Source: a virus
Length of the DNA: 55,295 nt
IMG/VR virus record: IMGVR_UViG_3300005935_000016
Coordinates: 1-55,295 of that record
Strand: one strand, 5' to 3'
The position numbers and the translations under genes are program-made. Position 1 is the stretch's first letter; the number at the start of each line of letters is the position of its first letter. The notes beneath the pieces are model-generated. The model was given only the letters and a program-made list of their open reading frames with translations, was not told where the DNA came from and did no database searches. Positions 42,658 through 51,414 of the stretch are shown one piece after another.

Positions 42658-43509
42658 TTAAGAGGTTGTGATTTTTGCAATTGCATTTGTTCTTACTGCT
42701 TTTGCAGTAATTCTTTGTGTAATTGCTGCGCCTTTACTATCTAATAAAGGTAAATCGAAATTCTCAACAGTTAAAGGTCTTTTTTCTCCAATTACGTATG
42801 CAAATTCTCTGTCAAATACGTATGATGATGTTGTTGTCATACCAGCATTTGTTGAAACTTTATATACTTTCATACCGTAAATGTTTCCAATAAAACCTCT
42901 TGATAACATGTCGTTACTTCCAGATTTATCCACTTCTGTAAATGTGTCAATGTTTCTAATATCGTTAGCAACTTCCATTCCTAAAGCAAATGTTGTAGGA
43001 TTAAAGTCGTTATCTTCTAAATATTGCATTGCTCTTGTGATGTTTGCAATAGTAATTGCAGCTCCACCACCAATTGTATTTGCAGCTGTGTCTAATTGTG
43101 TAACAATTAGTGAGTTTTCGTTTTCAGCTAATCTTTTTCCAGCAACTCTAATGTTGTGCTGTAATAAATTAAATTGTGCGTCTTCTAATAAATCTTTAGT
43201 GATTCTAATTGAAACACCGTATTTTGCAGGTCTAATATTTATATTGGTGTAATCAACTTCATCCATTTCGATTTCGTTGTACTCTCCAAGTTGTCTAACC
43301 TGTAAACTATCTGGTGTTGCCAAGTTTAAATCCAAACTTGAAGCTGTAATCTGTGATGGACCTAAATACATCATTGCTTCACTTCGTGGAATTAAAGCTT
43401 TCTCGGTTTCCTCGATCAACATTGCGTGGATCTTCTTAGGAATCAACAGTGAACCCTCTGTACCTTTTGCAGTACTTAAAAATTCTTTAACATATTGAAA
43501 TTCTGTCAT
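42658..43509 (-). CDS. Major capsid protein, HK97 fold
   Basis: 283 aa. FLSTAKGTEGSLLIPKKIHA at the N-terminus, then YTNINIRPAKYGVSIRITKD, LLEDAQFNLLQHNI, AGKRLAENENSLIV, FALGMEVANDIRN, GFIGNIYGMKVYKV and AVRTNAIAKITT match phage HK97-type capsid proteins, with the P-domain helix in the middle. SD AAGGAGA. No long delta domain is present; scaffold function is supplied by the upstream protease gene. Confidence 0.92.
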   Translation of the reverse strand: MTEFQYVKEFLSTAKGTEGSLLIPKKIHAMLIEETEKALIPRSEAMMYLGPSQITASSLDLNLATPDSLQVRQLGEYNEIEMDEVDYTNINIRPAKYGVSIRITKDLLEDAQFNLLQHNIRVAGKRLAENENSLIVTQLDTAANTIGGGAAITIANITRAMQYLEDNDFNPTTFALGMEVANDIRNIDTFTEVDKSGSNDMLSRGFIGNIYGMKVYKVSTNAGMTTTSSYVFDREFAYVIGEKRPLTVENFDLPLLDSKGAAITQRITAKAVRTNAIAKITTS

Positions 43510-43526
43510 TTTTTTCTATTCTCCTT

Positions 43527-43964
43527 TTAATAAGCCCCGATAGTTACTACTGTGTAACCTTCAGAACCTGCACTTGTTACAGCTCTTCCGATCGGTACGT
43601 TTCCGCCTGACCATGCTGCTGCGTCAATGTCTGCAACCCCATCAGTTCCGTTTGTAACTACTGGTTGCCCTGCTGTTGTGTCTCCGTATGCTCCTACGAT
43701 ACAATCTCCAGCCCTATGTACTACTACTAATGCTCCGCTTGCTGCGTTATGCATTGCGATTCCAGTGAATGCTCCACCGCTTGCACTTACTGCAAATTCG
43801 ATGTCTGATCTTACTAAACTAGTAGCTCCTGAAATGTTTACTTTACCTGTTGCGCCTGAGCAATATACGAATTGTCCGCCTGAAATTACTTCTCTTGCAA
43901 TTCCACCTAGGGTTCGTGGTACTCCGCCGTCTAATACAGGTTCATATTGTGTTGTGAATGCCAT
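43527..43964 (-). CDS. Capsid decoration protein (DUF2190-like)
   Basis: 145 aa, small, Gly/Ala-rich. LGGIAREVISGGQFVYCSGA, GIAMHNAASGALVVVHRAGD and GNVPIGRAVTSAGSEGYTVV match DUF2190 proteins, which trimerise on HK97-type capsids. Adjacent to the capsid gene. SD GGAGG. Confidence 0.82.
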   Translation of the reverse strand: MAFTTQYEPVLDGGVPRTLGGIAREVISGGQFVYCSGATGKVNISGATSLVRSDIEFAVSASGGAFTGIAMHNAASGALVVVHRAGDCIVGAYGDTTAGQPVVTNGTDGVADIDAAAWSGGNVPIGRAVTSAGSEGYTVVTIGAY

Positions 43965-43978
43965 TTTTTAATCCTCCA

Positions 43979-44344
43979 TTAATAGCTACCGCTCTGGTTT
44001 GGCATTTTCCAAAATGAGTATTTCCCATTTGCCATTTTTTCCATACAGTAACCGTTAAAATCTTCACCAACTTCTGCTGTTTCAACTACACTCTTAGTGA
44101 CTGTTTCTTCAGCTTTCTCGTCTTCTTTTGTTTCTTTTTCTGCTTCCTTCTCTTCAGCTTCTTCTTTAACAGCTTTTAATTCTGCTAATTCAGCTTTCAG
44201 TGGAGCAATTTTGTCTTCTAAAACTTGAGCAATTGATTCTGTTAACTTACTCATGTCAAAAGCTTCTTGCTTAGTTTCTACAACTGTTTCAGTTTCAGTA
44301 TTTTCTGCAACTGTTTCAGTTTTTACTACTTTTTCTTCTGTCAT
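43979..44344 (-). CDS. Putative internally started scaffold protein (nested in protease gene)
   Basis: In-frame ATG 44344 inside the protease gene is preceded by CGGAGGAGAG, a strong SD at 7-8 bases. It would yield a 121-aa coiled-coil protein (MTEEKVVKTETVAENTETET onward) equal to the C-terminal scaffold. Lambda makes its Nu3 scaffold from the C gene in the same way. No expression evidence; inferred from the SD. Confidence 0.6.
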   Translation of the reverse strand: MTEEKVVKTETVAENTETETVVETKQEAFDMSKLTESIAQVLEDKIAPLKAELAELKAVKEEAEEKEAEKETKEDEKAEETVTKSVVETAEVGEDFNGYCMEKMANGKYSFWKMPNQSGSY

Positions 44345-45427
44345 TTTACTCTCCTCCGAATAATTTTCGTTTAATTCTAATTCAACGTTTTCTGCACCGG
44401 ATTTTAACGCTTTCGCGTGTGCTTCTAGGTGTGTTCGTGATGCAGTTTTTTGTGTTGATGTCAAATCAGTTTGGTCTAATCTAGCCAAAGCAATTTTCAA
44501 CTGTGGTAAGTCCACTGTTGTATGCTCCATACCAGATTTTACACCAGTTCCATGATGTGGTAATTTTCTCAAACTTATGAGAACTGTTTTCCCGTCGTCA
44601 TCCTTTTTACCACTAGGTAATATAATTGCAAATGCCTCGTCTGGCAATTCACTAATAAACTTTGTATCCCAAAGTGCTTCTGTGTTTGAAGTTTCTTCGG
44701 TTTCAACAGTTTCTTCCTTTTCTTCTTTTGTTTCTTTTTCAGTTTCTTCTTCAGATTCAGTTTCTTTCTCCGGAGTTTCTTCGGTTTCTTCTGCGTCTGC
44801 AATTTCTTCCTCAGTACCCTTTGATTCTTCTTCTGTATCTTCAGTTTTTGTTTCTGATTCTTTTTTAGGTTCTTCTGTTTTAACTTCTGATTCTTCTTTA
44901 GGATCTTCTTCTTTTTCTTTAACTTTAAAATCTCCAACACTTTCTAATATTGGTTGAATTCGTCGTTTATCGCTTTCAGTTTTAAATTTGTCCATCTGTT
45001 TCAATGTTTGTTTCATAGATGTTCCATTTACCCCTGGTGTTGGTGTTGTGCTAAGTTCCATGTAATGAATCCCCTTCGCTATAACGAAATCAGAATCCTC
45101 ACTCTCCTTTACTAACTTATCCACCATAGCACCGATACTAACTTCTTTGATCCGACCGTCAGATATTCGTTCAGTAATCTGACTTCCGTCCTCTTTTACC
45201 CAGCCACTATACGATAAACCAACACCGTTTTCGTCAACGACGAAAGAAGCTTCTAAAGTTCTGCCAATAACATTATCGGTCTTTGAAATATGATCTTTTA
45301 AAATTGGTTTGTCTGACAACTCAGCTGCCGTCAATTTAATTTCTTCTTCGGAATACATTATTCCGTTTTTACTAAGACCTGGTCTTAGTGCAATACCTTC
45401 AACATGAATAACTCTTTCTTCTATCAT
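43979..45427 (-). CDS. Prohead protease fused to scaffold
   Basis: 482 aa. Residues 1-150 form a capsid maturation protease: GIALRPGLSKNGIMYSEEEI, H46 (LKDHISKTDNVIGR) and S97 (GRIKEVSIGAMVD) as catalytic candidates. A very acidic Glu/Thr/Lys region (150-255) follows, then a conserved module with LPDEAFAIILPSGKKDDDG, ISLRKLPHHG and ALARLDQTD seen in other prohead proteases, and a coiled coil (355-450) acting as scaffold. It processes the capsid shell during assembly. Also carries a nested start at 44344. Confidence 0.85.
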   Translation of the reverse strand: MIEERVIHVEGIALRPGLSKNGIMYSEEEIKLTAAELSDKPILKDHISKTDNVIGRTLEASFVVDENGVGLSYSGWVKEDGSQITERISDGRIKEVSIGAMVDKLVKESEDSDFVIAKGIHYMELSTTPTPGVNGTSMKQTLKQMDKFKTESDKRRIQPILESVGDFKVKEKEEDPKEESEVKTEEPKKESETKTEDTEEESKGTEEEIADAEETEETPEKETESEEETEKETKEEKEETVETEETSNTEALWDTKFISELPDEAFAIILPSGKKDDDGKTVLISLRKLPHHGTGVKSGMEHTTVDLPQLKIALARLDQTDLTSTQKTASRTHLEAHAKALKSGAENVELELNENYSEESKMTEEKVVKTETVAENTETETVVETKQEAFDMSKLTESIAQVLEDKIAPLKAELAELKAVKEEAEEKEAEKETKEDEKAEETVTKSVVETAEVGEDFNGYCMEKMANGKYSFWKMPNQSGSY

Positions 45428-45428
45428 T

Positions 45429-45596
45429 TTAGTTATCCTCTGTTACCTGTATATACGTTGTAAAAATTACTGGAACGTGTTCTGCTACTATTATCATTCC
45501 ATCTTCATCAAGCTTAACTTCTTTCTTTTTTTCGAGTTGTAAGTCTTCGTTGATAATATCAGTTGTTTTGTCTGCTTCTTGTTTTAAATCTGTCAT
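45429..45596 (-). CDS. Small protein before the protease gene (55 aa)
   Basis: ATG 45596 with SD CGGAGGA. MTDLKQEADKTTD at the start, then a Lys/Glu and beta-like C-terminus. Lies one base from the protease start. Function unknown. Confidence 0.6.
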   Translation of the reverse strand: MTDLKQEADKTTDIINEDLQLEKKKEVKLDEDGMIIVAEHVPVIFTTYIQVTEDN

Positions 45597-45678
45597 TTTA
45601 GAATCCTCCGAGTTGCCTTTTTAATATTATTTATTTTTTAGACGTTATAAAAATTATATATATAATATAGTTAAATAT

Positions 45679-45712
45679 GATTTATAAATGTAATTTCTAG
45701 ATATATATTTAA
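45679..45712 (-). promoter_or_regulatory. Conserved late-promoter motif, copy 2
   Basis: ATTTATAAATGTAATTTC followed by TAGATATATATTTA on the + strand. It extends into the stop region of the gene ending at 45709. The head gene block from 45596 downward would be its target, with a leader of about 60 bases. Confidence 0.65.
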
Positions 45713-46056
45713 TCCTCAGATTCTATATACCTTAAAGTTATTTTAACTAAATTATGTGGTGATGTTCTTACTTCAATTAGTAAGATGTCGAACAAACACA
45801 TTTCTGCGACACTATGTAAATACACTTCTTCGTCATTCCCAGTAAACGCTTTTTTCCTAATATTATATTCCCTAGTTCCTAAAATTGATTTGTGATCGAA
45901 AACTCGAATTCCTTTCGTGGTCTCTATTAATATATTAGCAGACTTGTCTGTTTCCACGATTACACTTTTTAATATTCCACGAATAAGTGGTGTGTCTATG
46001 AATACTTCGCCAATGTCTCCGCCGTTTGCTCTTACTTCTAATTGTTGTATTTTCAT
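45709..46056 (-). CDS. Hypothetical protein, 115 aa, beta-rich
   Basis: Beta-rich (LEVRANGGDIGEVFIDTPLI, SVIVETDKSANILIE, NIRKKAFTGNDEEVYL). Found between the portal and the protease genes, with the fibre-like repeat protein upstream. It could be a minor virion component; no family recognised. Confidence 0.6.
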   Translation of the reverse strand: MKIQQLEVRANGGDIGEVFIDTPLIRGILKSVIVETDKSANILIETTKGIRVFDHKSILGTREYNIRKKAFTGNDEEVYLHSVAEMCLFDILLIEVRTSPHNLVKITLRYIESED

Positions 46057-46059
46057 TTT

Positions 46060-47412
46060 TTAATTTTTATTAGTATGTTCATACCACTCTCCACAGTATG
46101 TTACAATATTATCATCATCTGCTGATGCGATCTCAAATCTATATGTCGTTCCAGATTTCAAAATGATCTCACGGTTTCTGTTCACAATTCCTTGACTGGA
46201 TGCCTTTGAAGGCGTTGCTCCAGCTAGTCCATTACTCTGAGAATAAATTATTGTTCCAGGTACTGTTACAGATGGATTCATAGCTAAAGTTGCAGCACTT
46301 GTATTAGAACTATTACGATTATTATTAAAAGGAGATACAGTTACACCACCACTAACGGTAGCATCTTCATATATTATCATTTCAGTTTGTGACGTACCTT
46401 CTATTTCAAACGTCATATGTAACCATTTTGCTGTATTTGGAGTTGACACCGAAAAATCGGCCGATACTCCACTGTCTAATGTTTCGAAACTACATACATA
46501 ATAATGATCACCACTATGAATTTCTTTATGCTCATATTCAATTGTTGTTAATGCATGTGTAACACCATCCATGCTTACGGGTCTAACAGTAGAATCATTA
46601 ATTCGCGAATATAAAGTACTCGCTGTTATTAAACCGTATTTTTCATCTATATTATCAGTTGTACCTGAAATGAATTGTGCATCTATAATATTCCCTACAG
46701 CGTCAACTACTTGGGTTTTTTGCGAGCCATCTGTTTGATTCGTATCAGTTGATAATCCACTTTTGTTTATATCTACAGTATTAGTAACCGCGACTGAACC
46801 TAACATATCTACTGTATTAGTAACAACCACTGAGCCTGTCATATCAACAATATTAGTGACAGATACTGAGCCTATCATGTCGACGACGTTGGTCACGGCA
46901 ACAGAGCCCAAAATGTCTACTGTATTAGTAATAACCGCAGAACCTAAAACATCCACTGTATTAGTAACTGCAACAGAACCTAAAATATCTACAGTGTTAG
47001 TAACCGCAACTGAGCCAACAACGTGAACCGAACCTAAAATAGGAACCCCGCCACTGGCAATGTTTACAAATCCAGCATTTATCGCGTTGTCGAATATTTC
47101 GTTACCAGCACCGTTATAATTTACAATACCAAAATAACTTCCGGCTGTTAATTTTAATCTATCCCAGCTGACACCGTTGTAACCCATCAATCTAGAATTT
47201 GTATATAAACCAGTAATAGAATTAACTCGAGAATCTTGACCACCATCAGTAACGCCGGTATCTTCGCTGCCATTGGTAAGAATAACTCGTCCGATTATAG
47301 CACTACCGGCGTGAAGACCACTAACATTAACAACTCCGACCGCGGTTAAACCAGACTCGTACTCGATGAACTTGTTCATCTCTCGATCTTTCTCTGCTGG
47401 ACTAAATACCAT
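46060..47412 (-). CDS. Fibre/spike-like protein with 12-residue repeats
   Basis: 450 aa. N-terminal capping region (1-125), then about seven repeats of the type GSVAVTNTVDIL (about 130-220), then a globular C-terminus (about 235-450). Repeats of this wording form beta-prism or beta-helix shafts in phage head fibres. The gene lies just downstream of the portal/MuF and Zn-ribbon genes, so a head or neck fibre is plausible. Confidence 0.65.
   Translation of the reverse strand: MVFSPAEKDREMNKFIEYESGLTAVGVVNVSGLHAGSAIIGRVILTNGSEDTGVTDGGQDSRVNSITGLYTNSRLMGYNGVSWDRLKLTAGSYFGIVNYNGAGNEIFDNAINAGFVNIASGGVPILGSVHVVGSVAVTNTVDILGSVAVTNTVDVLGSAVITNTVDILGSVAVTNVVDMIGSVSVTNIVDMTGSVVVTNTVDMLGSVAVTNTVDINKSGLSTDTNQTDGSQKTQVVDAVGNIIDAQFISGTTDNIDEKYGLITASTLYSRINDSTVRPVSMDGVTHALTTIEYEHKEIHSGDHYYVCSFETLDSGVSADFSVSTPNTAKWLHMTFEIEGTSQTEMIIYEDATVSGGVTVSPFNNNRNSSNTSAATLAMNPSVTVPGTIIYSQSNGLAGATPSKASSQGIVNRNREIILKSGTTYRFEIASADDDNIVTYCGEWYEHTNKN
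46766..47020 (-). repeat. Array of about seven 36-bp coding repeats
   Basis: Each unit encodes 12 residues with consensus G-S-V-x-V-T-N-T-V-D-hydrophobic-hydrophobic. Base sequences differ between copies (synonymous changes), so the array is older than the 66-bp repeat at 42252. It is translated throughout, so not CRISPR. Confidence 0.8.
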
Positions 47413-47744
47413 TAATCACAACCCCCGTTTACATCTTCGATAAATTCTAAATGTTGTCGTTGTCTGTGAGTTCCTTTTCTTGCACCACGTGGACTTCGAT
47501 CTTCTTCAGTCTCACCATCACAAATATAAGCCTCAGAATACATTAAATCGTTTTGAATACCAGCAACTTTTAGCTGAGAAGGTCCCACTGTTCCAGAACC
47601 CGTATAATCTGTCCAATCTCCGATAGCGACCACATCTTCTTGGTCTAATGTTGGGTTTCCGCTGTGACATTGGTGACTAACATCTGAAACACCGATAGGC
47701 ACTGCATATTTTTTTCGACACCTGGGGCAAATTCTAATCGTCAT
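47412..47744 (-). CDS. Zinc-ribbon head-region protein (110 aa)
   Basis: RICPRCRKKYAVP and HQCHSGNPTLDQEDVV give three N-terminal cysteines and a histidine; another C is at the end. I recognise this layout from small proteins next to MuF-type minor head genes. It overlaps the portal/MuF stop by four bases. Function unknown. Confidence 0.7.
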   Translation of the reverse strand: MTIRICPRCRKKYAVPIGVSDVSHQCHSGNPTLDQEDVVAIGDWTDYTGSGTVGPSQLKVAGIQNDLMYSEAYICDGETEEDRSPRGARKGTHRQRQHLEFIEDVNGGCD

Positions 47745-49720
47745 TTTTTGCTAAGACCTTCGATAATCGGGACGAATCTACATCGACACTGTGGGTGAAT
47801 TGGAAGTACACCACTAGCATCTTTAATCTCGTAAACCATTCCATTCATTGGCCCGCAAATATCACACGTTCTTTCAGACAATGCTGACACCCATCGAACT
47901 TTTTCTACGTCTCTTTTTTCATAAACTTTTAAAGCACCGTTGTTGCTCAATCGAACAACTTCAGTCCTTGCAATCATAATTGGTCTAAACTTTTTAGACA
48001 ACTGTGTTTTAGGGTTTCCATCTGCATCTAAATCTAAATCGCCTTCTTTATTCATCTTTAACAAATCTGCCGGTTTAACTTCTCGTTCGATTTGTTTAGC
48101 AATTTCGTTCATTGACCAGTTGTTAGTAATACCATCATTTAAAACTACTCTCAATGAATCAATTTGTACAGTTGATAATTTTCCAGCACTTGCTTCGATT
48201 AAATTTTTCGCCCTAACCAAATCAAACCCGTCCTTTTTAATTGAATCTAAAATTTCTTCAGTATAATCTAAATAATTGAAATTTACAAACTCGGAAATCG
48301 TGAAATCTTTTGCATCATCAAACTGGTCAAAAGCTCCACCCTCGTGAACATGACATCCACATAATTGTTCTTGTCGAACCTGTGTCGGTACGATAGGTTG
48401 TCGTTCTTCTTGTTCTCTGGCCCTTTCTTCTTCTGGAGCTTCTTCAAAACTTACACCTATTAACTCACCCACAACTTTTTCAATCTCGATTCTTAATCTA
48501 AGATCTAAATCAGTTATTTTTAAAATTTCTACTAACCTAGTTAATCTAGCATTCTTTTCTGACGTTGATGGTAATCCCCAAACAAACTCTGCGTCTGCAT
48601 CAGCAAAACCGTTAACTTCTAATATTTGTTTAAATATTTGTTCTTCGATAACTTTTTCTAATTCTTCTTGTAAACTTGAAACTCGTCTTTCGAATGCATC
48701 TAATTGTACATCGGCTAAACCTTCCGATACGTTACCATCACCCAATAAAACTTCGGGTACTTGCACTGTAGTGAAAAACATTCTCCAGTTGTCTGCTAAC
48801 ACCGGTTCAAACTTTTCTGATATTTTACCGTAATCGATAACGCTTAACTCAACAAATGGACCAGTTGCGAACTCGGTCTTGTTGTTCATATATTCTAATT
48901 CTTGGCCAAACGTGTTAACATCGTCTTCAGTCGGCTCAATAGGGTCTCCATCTGCTCCCTTTCCACCCAACTTCGCCCATAATGGAGAATTTGCTTTTCG
49001 TTTTATCAACGTAAACATATCTTTTCTTGTACTGAGAATGTTATCAACGATAGGAAGTGTACAATTTACAATACCTTGTCCGTATGGACTAGTACCAACC
49101 CTGTTAATATCAAATACAGCGACTTCAGCAACATCAAATTTAATTGGATCTTCTTGTTTAGTTCCGATCACCTGACAATATCCAACTACCTTACCTTTAT
49201 TATCTTGTCTAATAAAAAACGTAGTCGGTTCAATAATCTTATATTCTTTTACGTCGCCCTCTTTATTTTTACCAATTTCTAAACCCACTGTGCCCGTAAT
49301 TAAGGCTGTTGTGATAACGTTGTCTAACACAGAATGAAATTGTGTGTCTTTCATATGTTTGTTAAGAAGGGCTGAAACACGTTCGTCTTTTGAGGTGACA
49401 TGAAAACCTGGACCCAGAATAAAATCTGTGTATTTATCAACAACAGCCTTAATAGGACCGAAAGATTTGTATAAAGCGAGAACTTGATCGTAATCAAACG
49501 GATGTTCACGAAGATCTTTACATTTTTTTGATGCTTGAGTAAAAGGAGTTTCGACTTCGTTTAATTGAGATTTAAACTCTTCTTCAACAATCTGTTTGTC
49601 TCGTTCTTTTTTGTTATAAATTATTTTGTATCTGCTTTTGTTTGTAACCGGAATTGCAGTTTTCCGCGTTTTAGAATCTCTAGATATTATATTAGAGAGA
49701 AATGATTTGTTTTTAGCCAT
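47741..49720 (-). CDS. Portal protein fused to MuF/SPP1 gp7-type minor head protein
   Basis: 659 aa. The N-terminal 420 residues are a portal: YKSFGPIKAVVDKYTDFILG, IIEPTTFFIRQ, VGTSPYGQGIVNCTLPIVDN, LLGDGNVSEGLADVQLDAFE. The C-terminal about 200 residues are a MuF domain: ARTEVVRLSNNGAL, ERTCDICGPMNGMVYEI and LPIHPQCRCRFVP. In most phages these are two adjacent genes. The portal forms the DNA gate; MuF proteins associate with it inside the head. Promoter motif copy 3 lies just upstream. Confidence 0.9.
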   Translation of the reverse strand: MAKNKSFLSNIISRDSKTRKTAIPVTNKSRYKIIYNKKERDKQIVEEEFKSQLNEVETPFTQASKKCKDLREHPFDYDQVLALYKSFGPIKAVVDKYTDFILGPGFHVTSKDERVSALLNKHMKDTQFHSVLDNVITTALITGTVGLEIGKNKEGDVKEYKIIEPTTFFIRQDNKGKVVGYCQVIGTKQEDPIKFDVAEVAVFDINRVGTSPYGQGIVNCTLPIVDNILSTRKDMFTLIKRKANSPLWAKLGGKGADGDPIEPTEDDVNTFGQELEYMNNKTEFATGPFVELSVIDYGKISEKFEPVLADNWRMFFTTVQVPEVLLGDGNVSEGLADVQLDAFERRVSSLQEELEKVIEEQIFKQILEVNGFADADAEFVWGLPSTSEKNARLTRLVEILKITDLDLRLRIEIEKVVGELIGVSFEEAPEEERAREQEERQPIVPTQVRQEQLCGCHVHEGGAFDQFDDAKDFTISEFVNFNYLDYTEEILDSIKKDGFDLVRAKNLIEASAGKLSTVQIDSLRVVLNDGITNNWSMNEIAKQIEREVKPADLLKMNKEGDLDLDADGNPKTQLSKKFRPIMIARTEVVRLSNNGALKVYEKRDVEKVRWVSALSERTCDICGPMNGMVYEIKDASGVLPIHPQCRCRFVPIIEGLSKK

Positions 49721-49766
49721 CGTAAGAACCTCAAAATTCAGTATATATTATATTAGTAAAAACAAT

Positions 49767-49800
49767 TTATAAATGTAATTTCTAGATATATATTTATAAT
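49767..49800 (-). promoter_or_regulatory. Conserved late-promoter motif, copy 3
   Basis: TTTATAAATGTAATTTCTAG then ATATATATTTATA on the + strand, matching copy 2 nearly exactly. On the - strand the TATA box is about 45-50 bases before ATG 49720. The 137-base gap 49721-49857 has no gene besides this. Confidence 0.65.
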
Positions 49801-49857
49801 TGCACAAATAGCATAAAATCACACTTTTTCATAGAATAATACAATCGACGACCGAAT

Positions 49858-51369
49858 TTACCTTATTGCAAATCTACCAGAACTAGACTTTCGCCGTTCT
49901 TTCATTTTGGTAATACCCAAACAAGCTAATGCTAATGAATCACAAAAATCGTCGTGATAACCAGCACCTTCAGGGTGGTGACATTTCCATATGTCTCCCT
50001 TGACCTCAACCTGGAAATCCATCATCTGTCTAATGAACCTTTCTTTTTCGGGACTTTGTTTTTTTGGTATTTTTAATTTTGGTTCTTCGATAACTTCACC
50101 TTTAAAAATCACTGGGTGTAATAACGAGTGTAAACTTTTAAACATAAAATCTTTACCTTGTGAACTCATATTATATCCGATAATCTGAACCGGTAATCCC
50201 TTGCATCGTTGTCTAAGCATACTAACTCCCATGTCTTGGTTTCCAGTACTATCACACCAGATTTTACGCAATGAACTGTTGTATTTATTGTTGATAATAT
50301 CATAAATCTCTTCTACCTGAGACGCATAATCAACACCGCTGATTTCTTTCCACATGATTATTCGACCATCTGCGTCAATAACCGTGAACACTGTTGAATC
50401 GTATTGTTTACCCCAATCAATCCCGCCATATAGTTCATAAGCTCTACCATAAGTATCGAACACTTCATACTCAGTCTCTAAATCTATCAATTTCTTATAT
50501 TCGATAAACTGTCCCTTACCCAATACCCAGATTAGCTTGTATTGAACCTTGTACGCATCCGAATCTTCACTAAGGTTAAGCTCTCGCAATTCCTTATCGA
50601 TAGACTTTTGATAATTCTGATAAATAGTATCACCAGTTTTTTTGAACATTTCATCTCGTTCTTTGATTGTAACATCTACTGGAGAAACAACTTTAAAATC
50701 TTCGGGCAATGTTTCTAACATCTCCCAGAATCTACAACGCTTATAACCAGCAGTCCCGATATACAATTTGGTCGCACGTGTGTGCATACCCATGGGTGCG
50801 ATAGTGTTATCAATAACATCGTCTAACAACTTTTGTGCTTCTTCTAAAATTATTAAATTCAGCGTTTTAGATTCTGTATTAGAAGTTGATGATGCTGAGA
50901 AGCAATAAATCTGTATTGGAATATGCCCAGGTGTTTCTAATAACAATGAATTACCGTTTGCTTCGGATACTTTAAACCCATAACCTTGTTCCATTAAATC
51001 TTTCAAGTAACGTTTAATTCTATCGAAATCTGTTTTACTCTGTTGATACTGTGGAGCAAAAATTCCAATATTAAAAAATCCGGTGTTGGGTAAATTAAAC
51101 TTCTTAACTATCACCGAATAAAACATCGCAATATAAAGTACAGATATGACAAGAGATTCTGTCTTGCCACTCTGTCGGCTGAACTCTGCCGCTAGTGTCC
51201 AACCCTCGTTATTTACTACACTCTCGATTAGCTTATTTGAAAATCGCTGCTGTGATCTAAACAAACGTTTACCGAAATGTGTAAAACTGAATGCGTCTCT
51301 TGTCTTAAAAATCTTTTTTAATTGTTCTTCGTCTAATTTTGTGTTCTTATCTATTACTATTTCTGTCAT
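49858..51369 (-). CDS. terL: Terminase large subunit
   Basis: 503 aa. DNA-packaging motor with ATPase motifs Walker A SRQSGKTE (64-71) and Walker B LIILEEAQ (172-179), then the RNase H-like nuclease: YGGIDWGKQYDSTVF, IWCDSTGNQDMG and HDDFCDSLALAC. Cuts and pumps DNA into the prohead. No small terminase was recognised near it. The start ATG 51369 follows TAG of the glycyl-like gene by 45 bases. Confidence 0.93.
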   Translation of the reverse strand: MTEIVIDKNTKLDEEQLKKIFKTRDAFSFTHFGKRLFRSQQRFSNKLIESVVNNEGWTLAAEFSRQSGKTESLVISVLYIAMFYSVIVKKFNLPNTGFFNIGIFAPQYQQSKTDFDRIKRYLKDLMEQGYGFKVSEANGNSLLLETPGHIPIQIYCFSASSTSNTESKTLNLIILEEAQKLLDDVIDNTIAPMGMHTRATKLYIGTAGYKRCRFWEMLETLPEDFKVVSPVDVTIKERDEMFKKTGDTIYQNYQKSIDKELRELNLSEDSDAYKVQYKLIWVLGKGQFIEYKKLIDLETEYEVFDTYGRAYELYGGIDWGKQYDSTVFTVIDADGRIIMWKEISGVDYASQVEEIYDIINNKYNSSLRKIWCDSTGNQDMGVSMLRQRCKGLPVQIIGYNMSSQGKDFMFKSLHSLLHPVIFKGEVIEEPKLKIPKKQSPEKERFIRQMMDFQVEVKGDIWKCHHPEGAGYHDDFCDSLALACLGITKMKERRKSSSGRFAIR

Positions 51370-51414
51370 CTTCTACATACCAACCTTTCCAAATTGCCGA
51401 TATAGATGTAATCT

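Noticed and set aside
44575-44957. Long open frames on both strands in other frames of the protease gene
   Set aside because: They are by-products of the repetitive GAA/GAG-rich acidic segment and have low-complexity Ser/Phe or Lys composition and no SD.
46766-47020. CRISPR-like regular repeats
   Set aside because: Period is 36 bp with no unique spacers and the whole array is in frame in one long protein.
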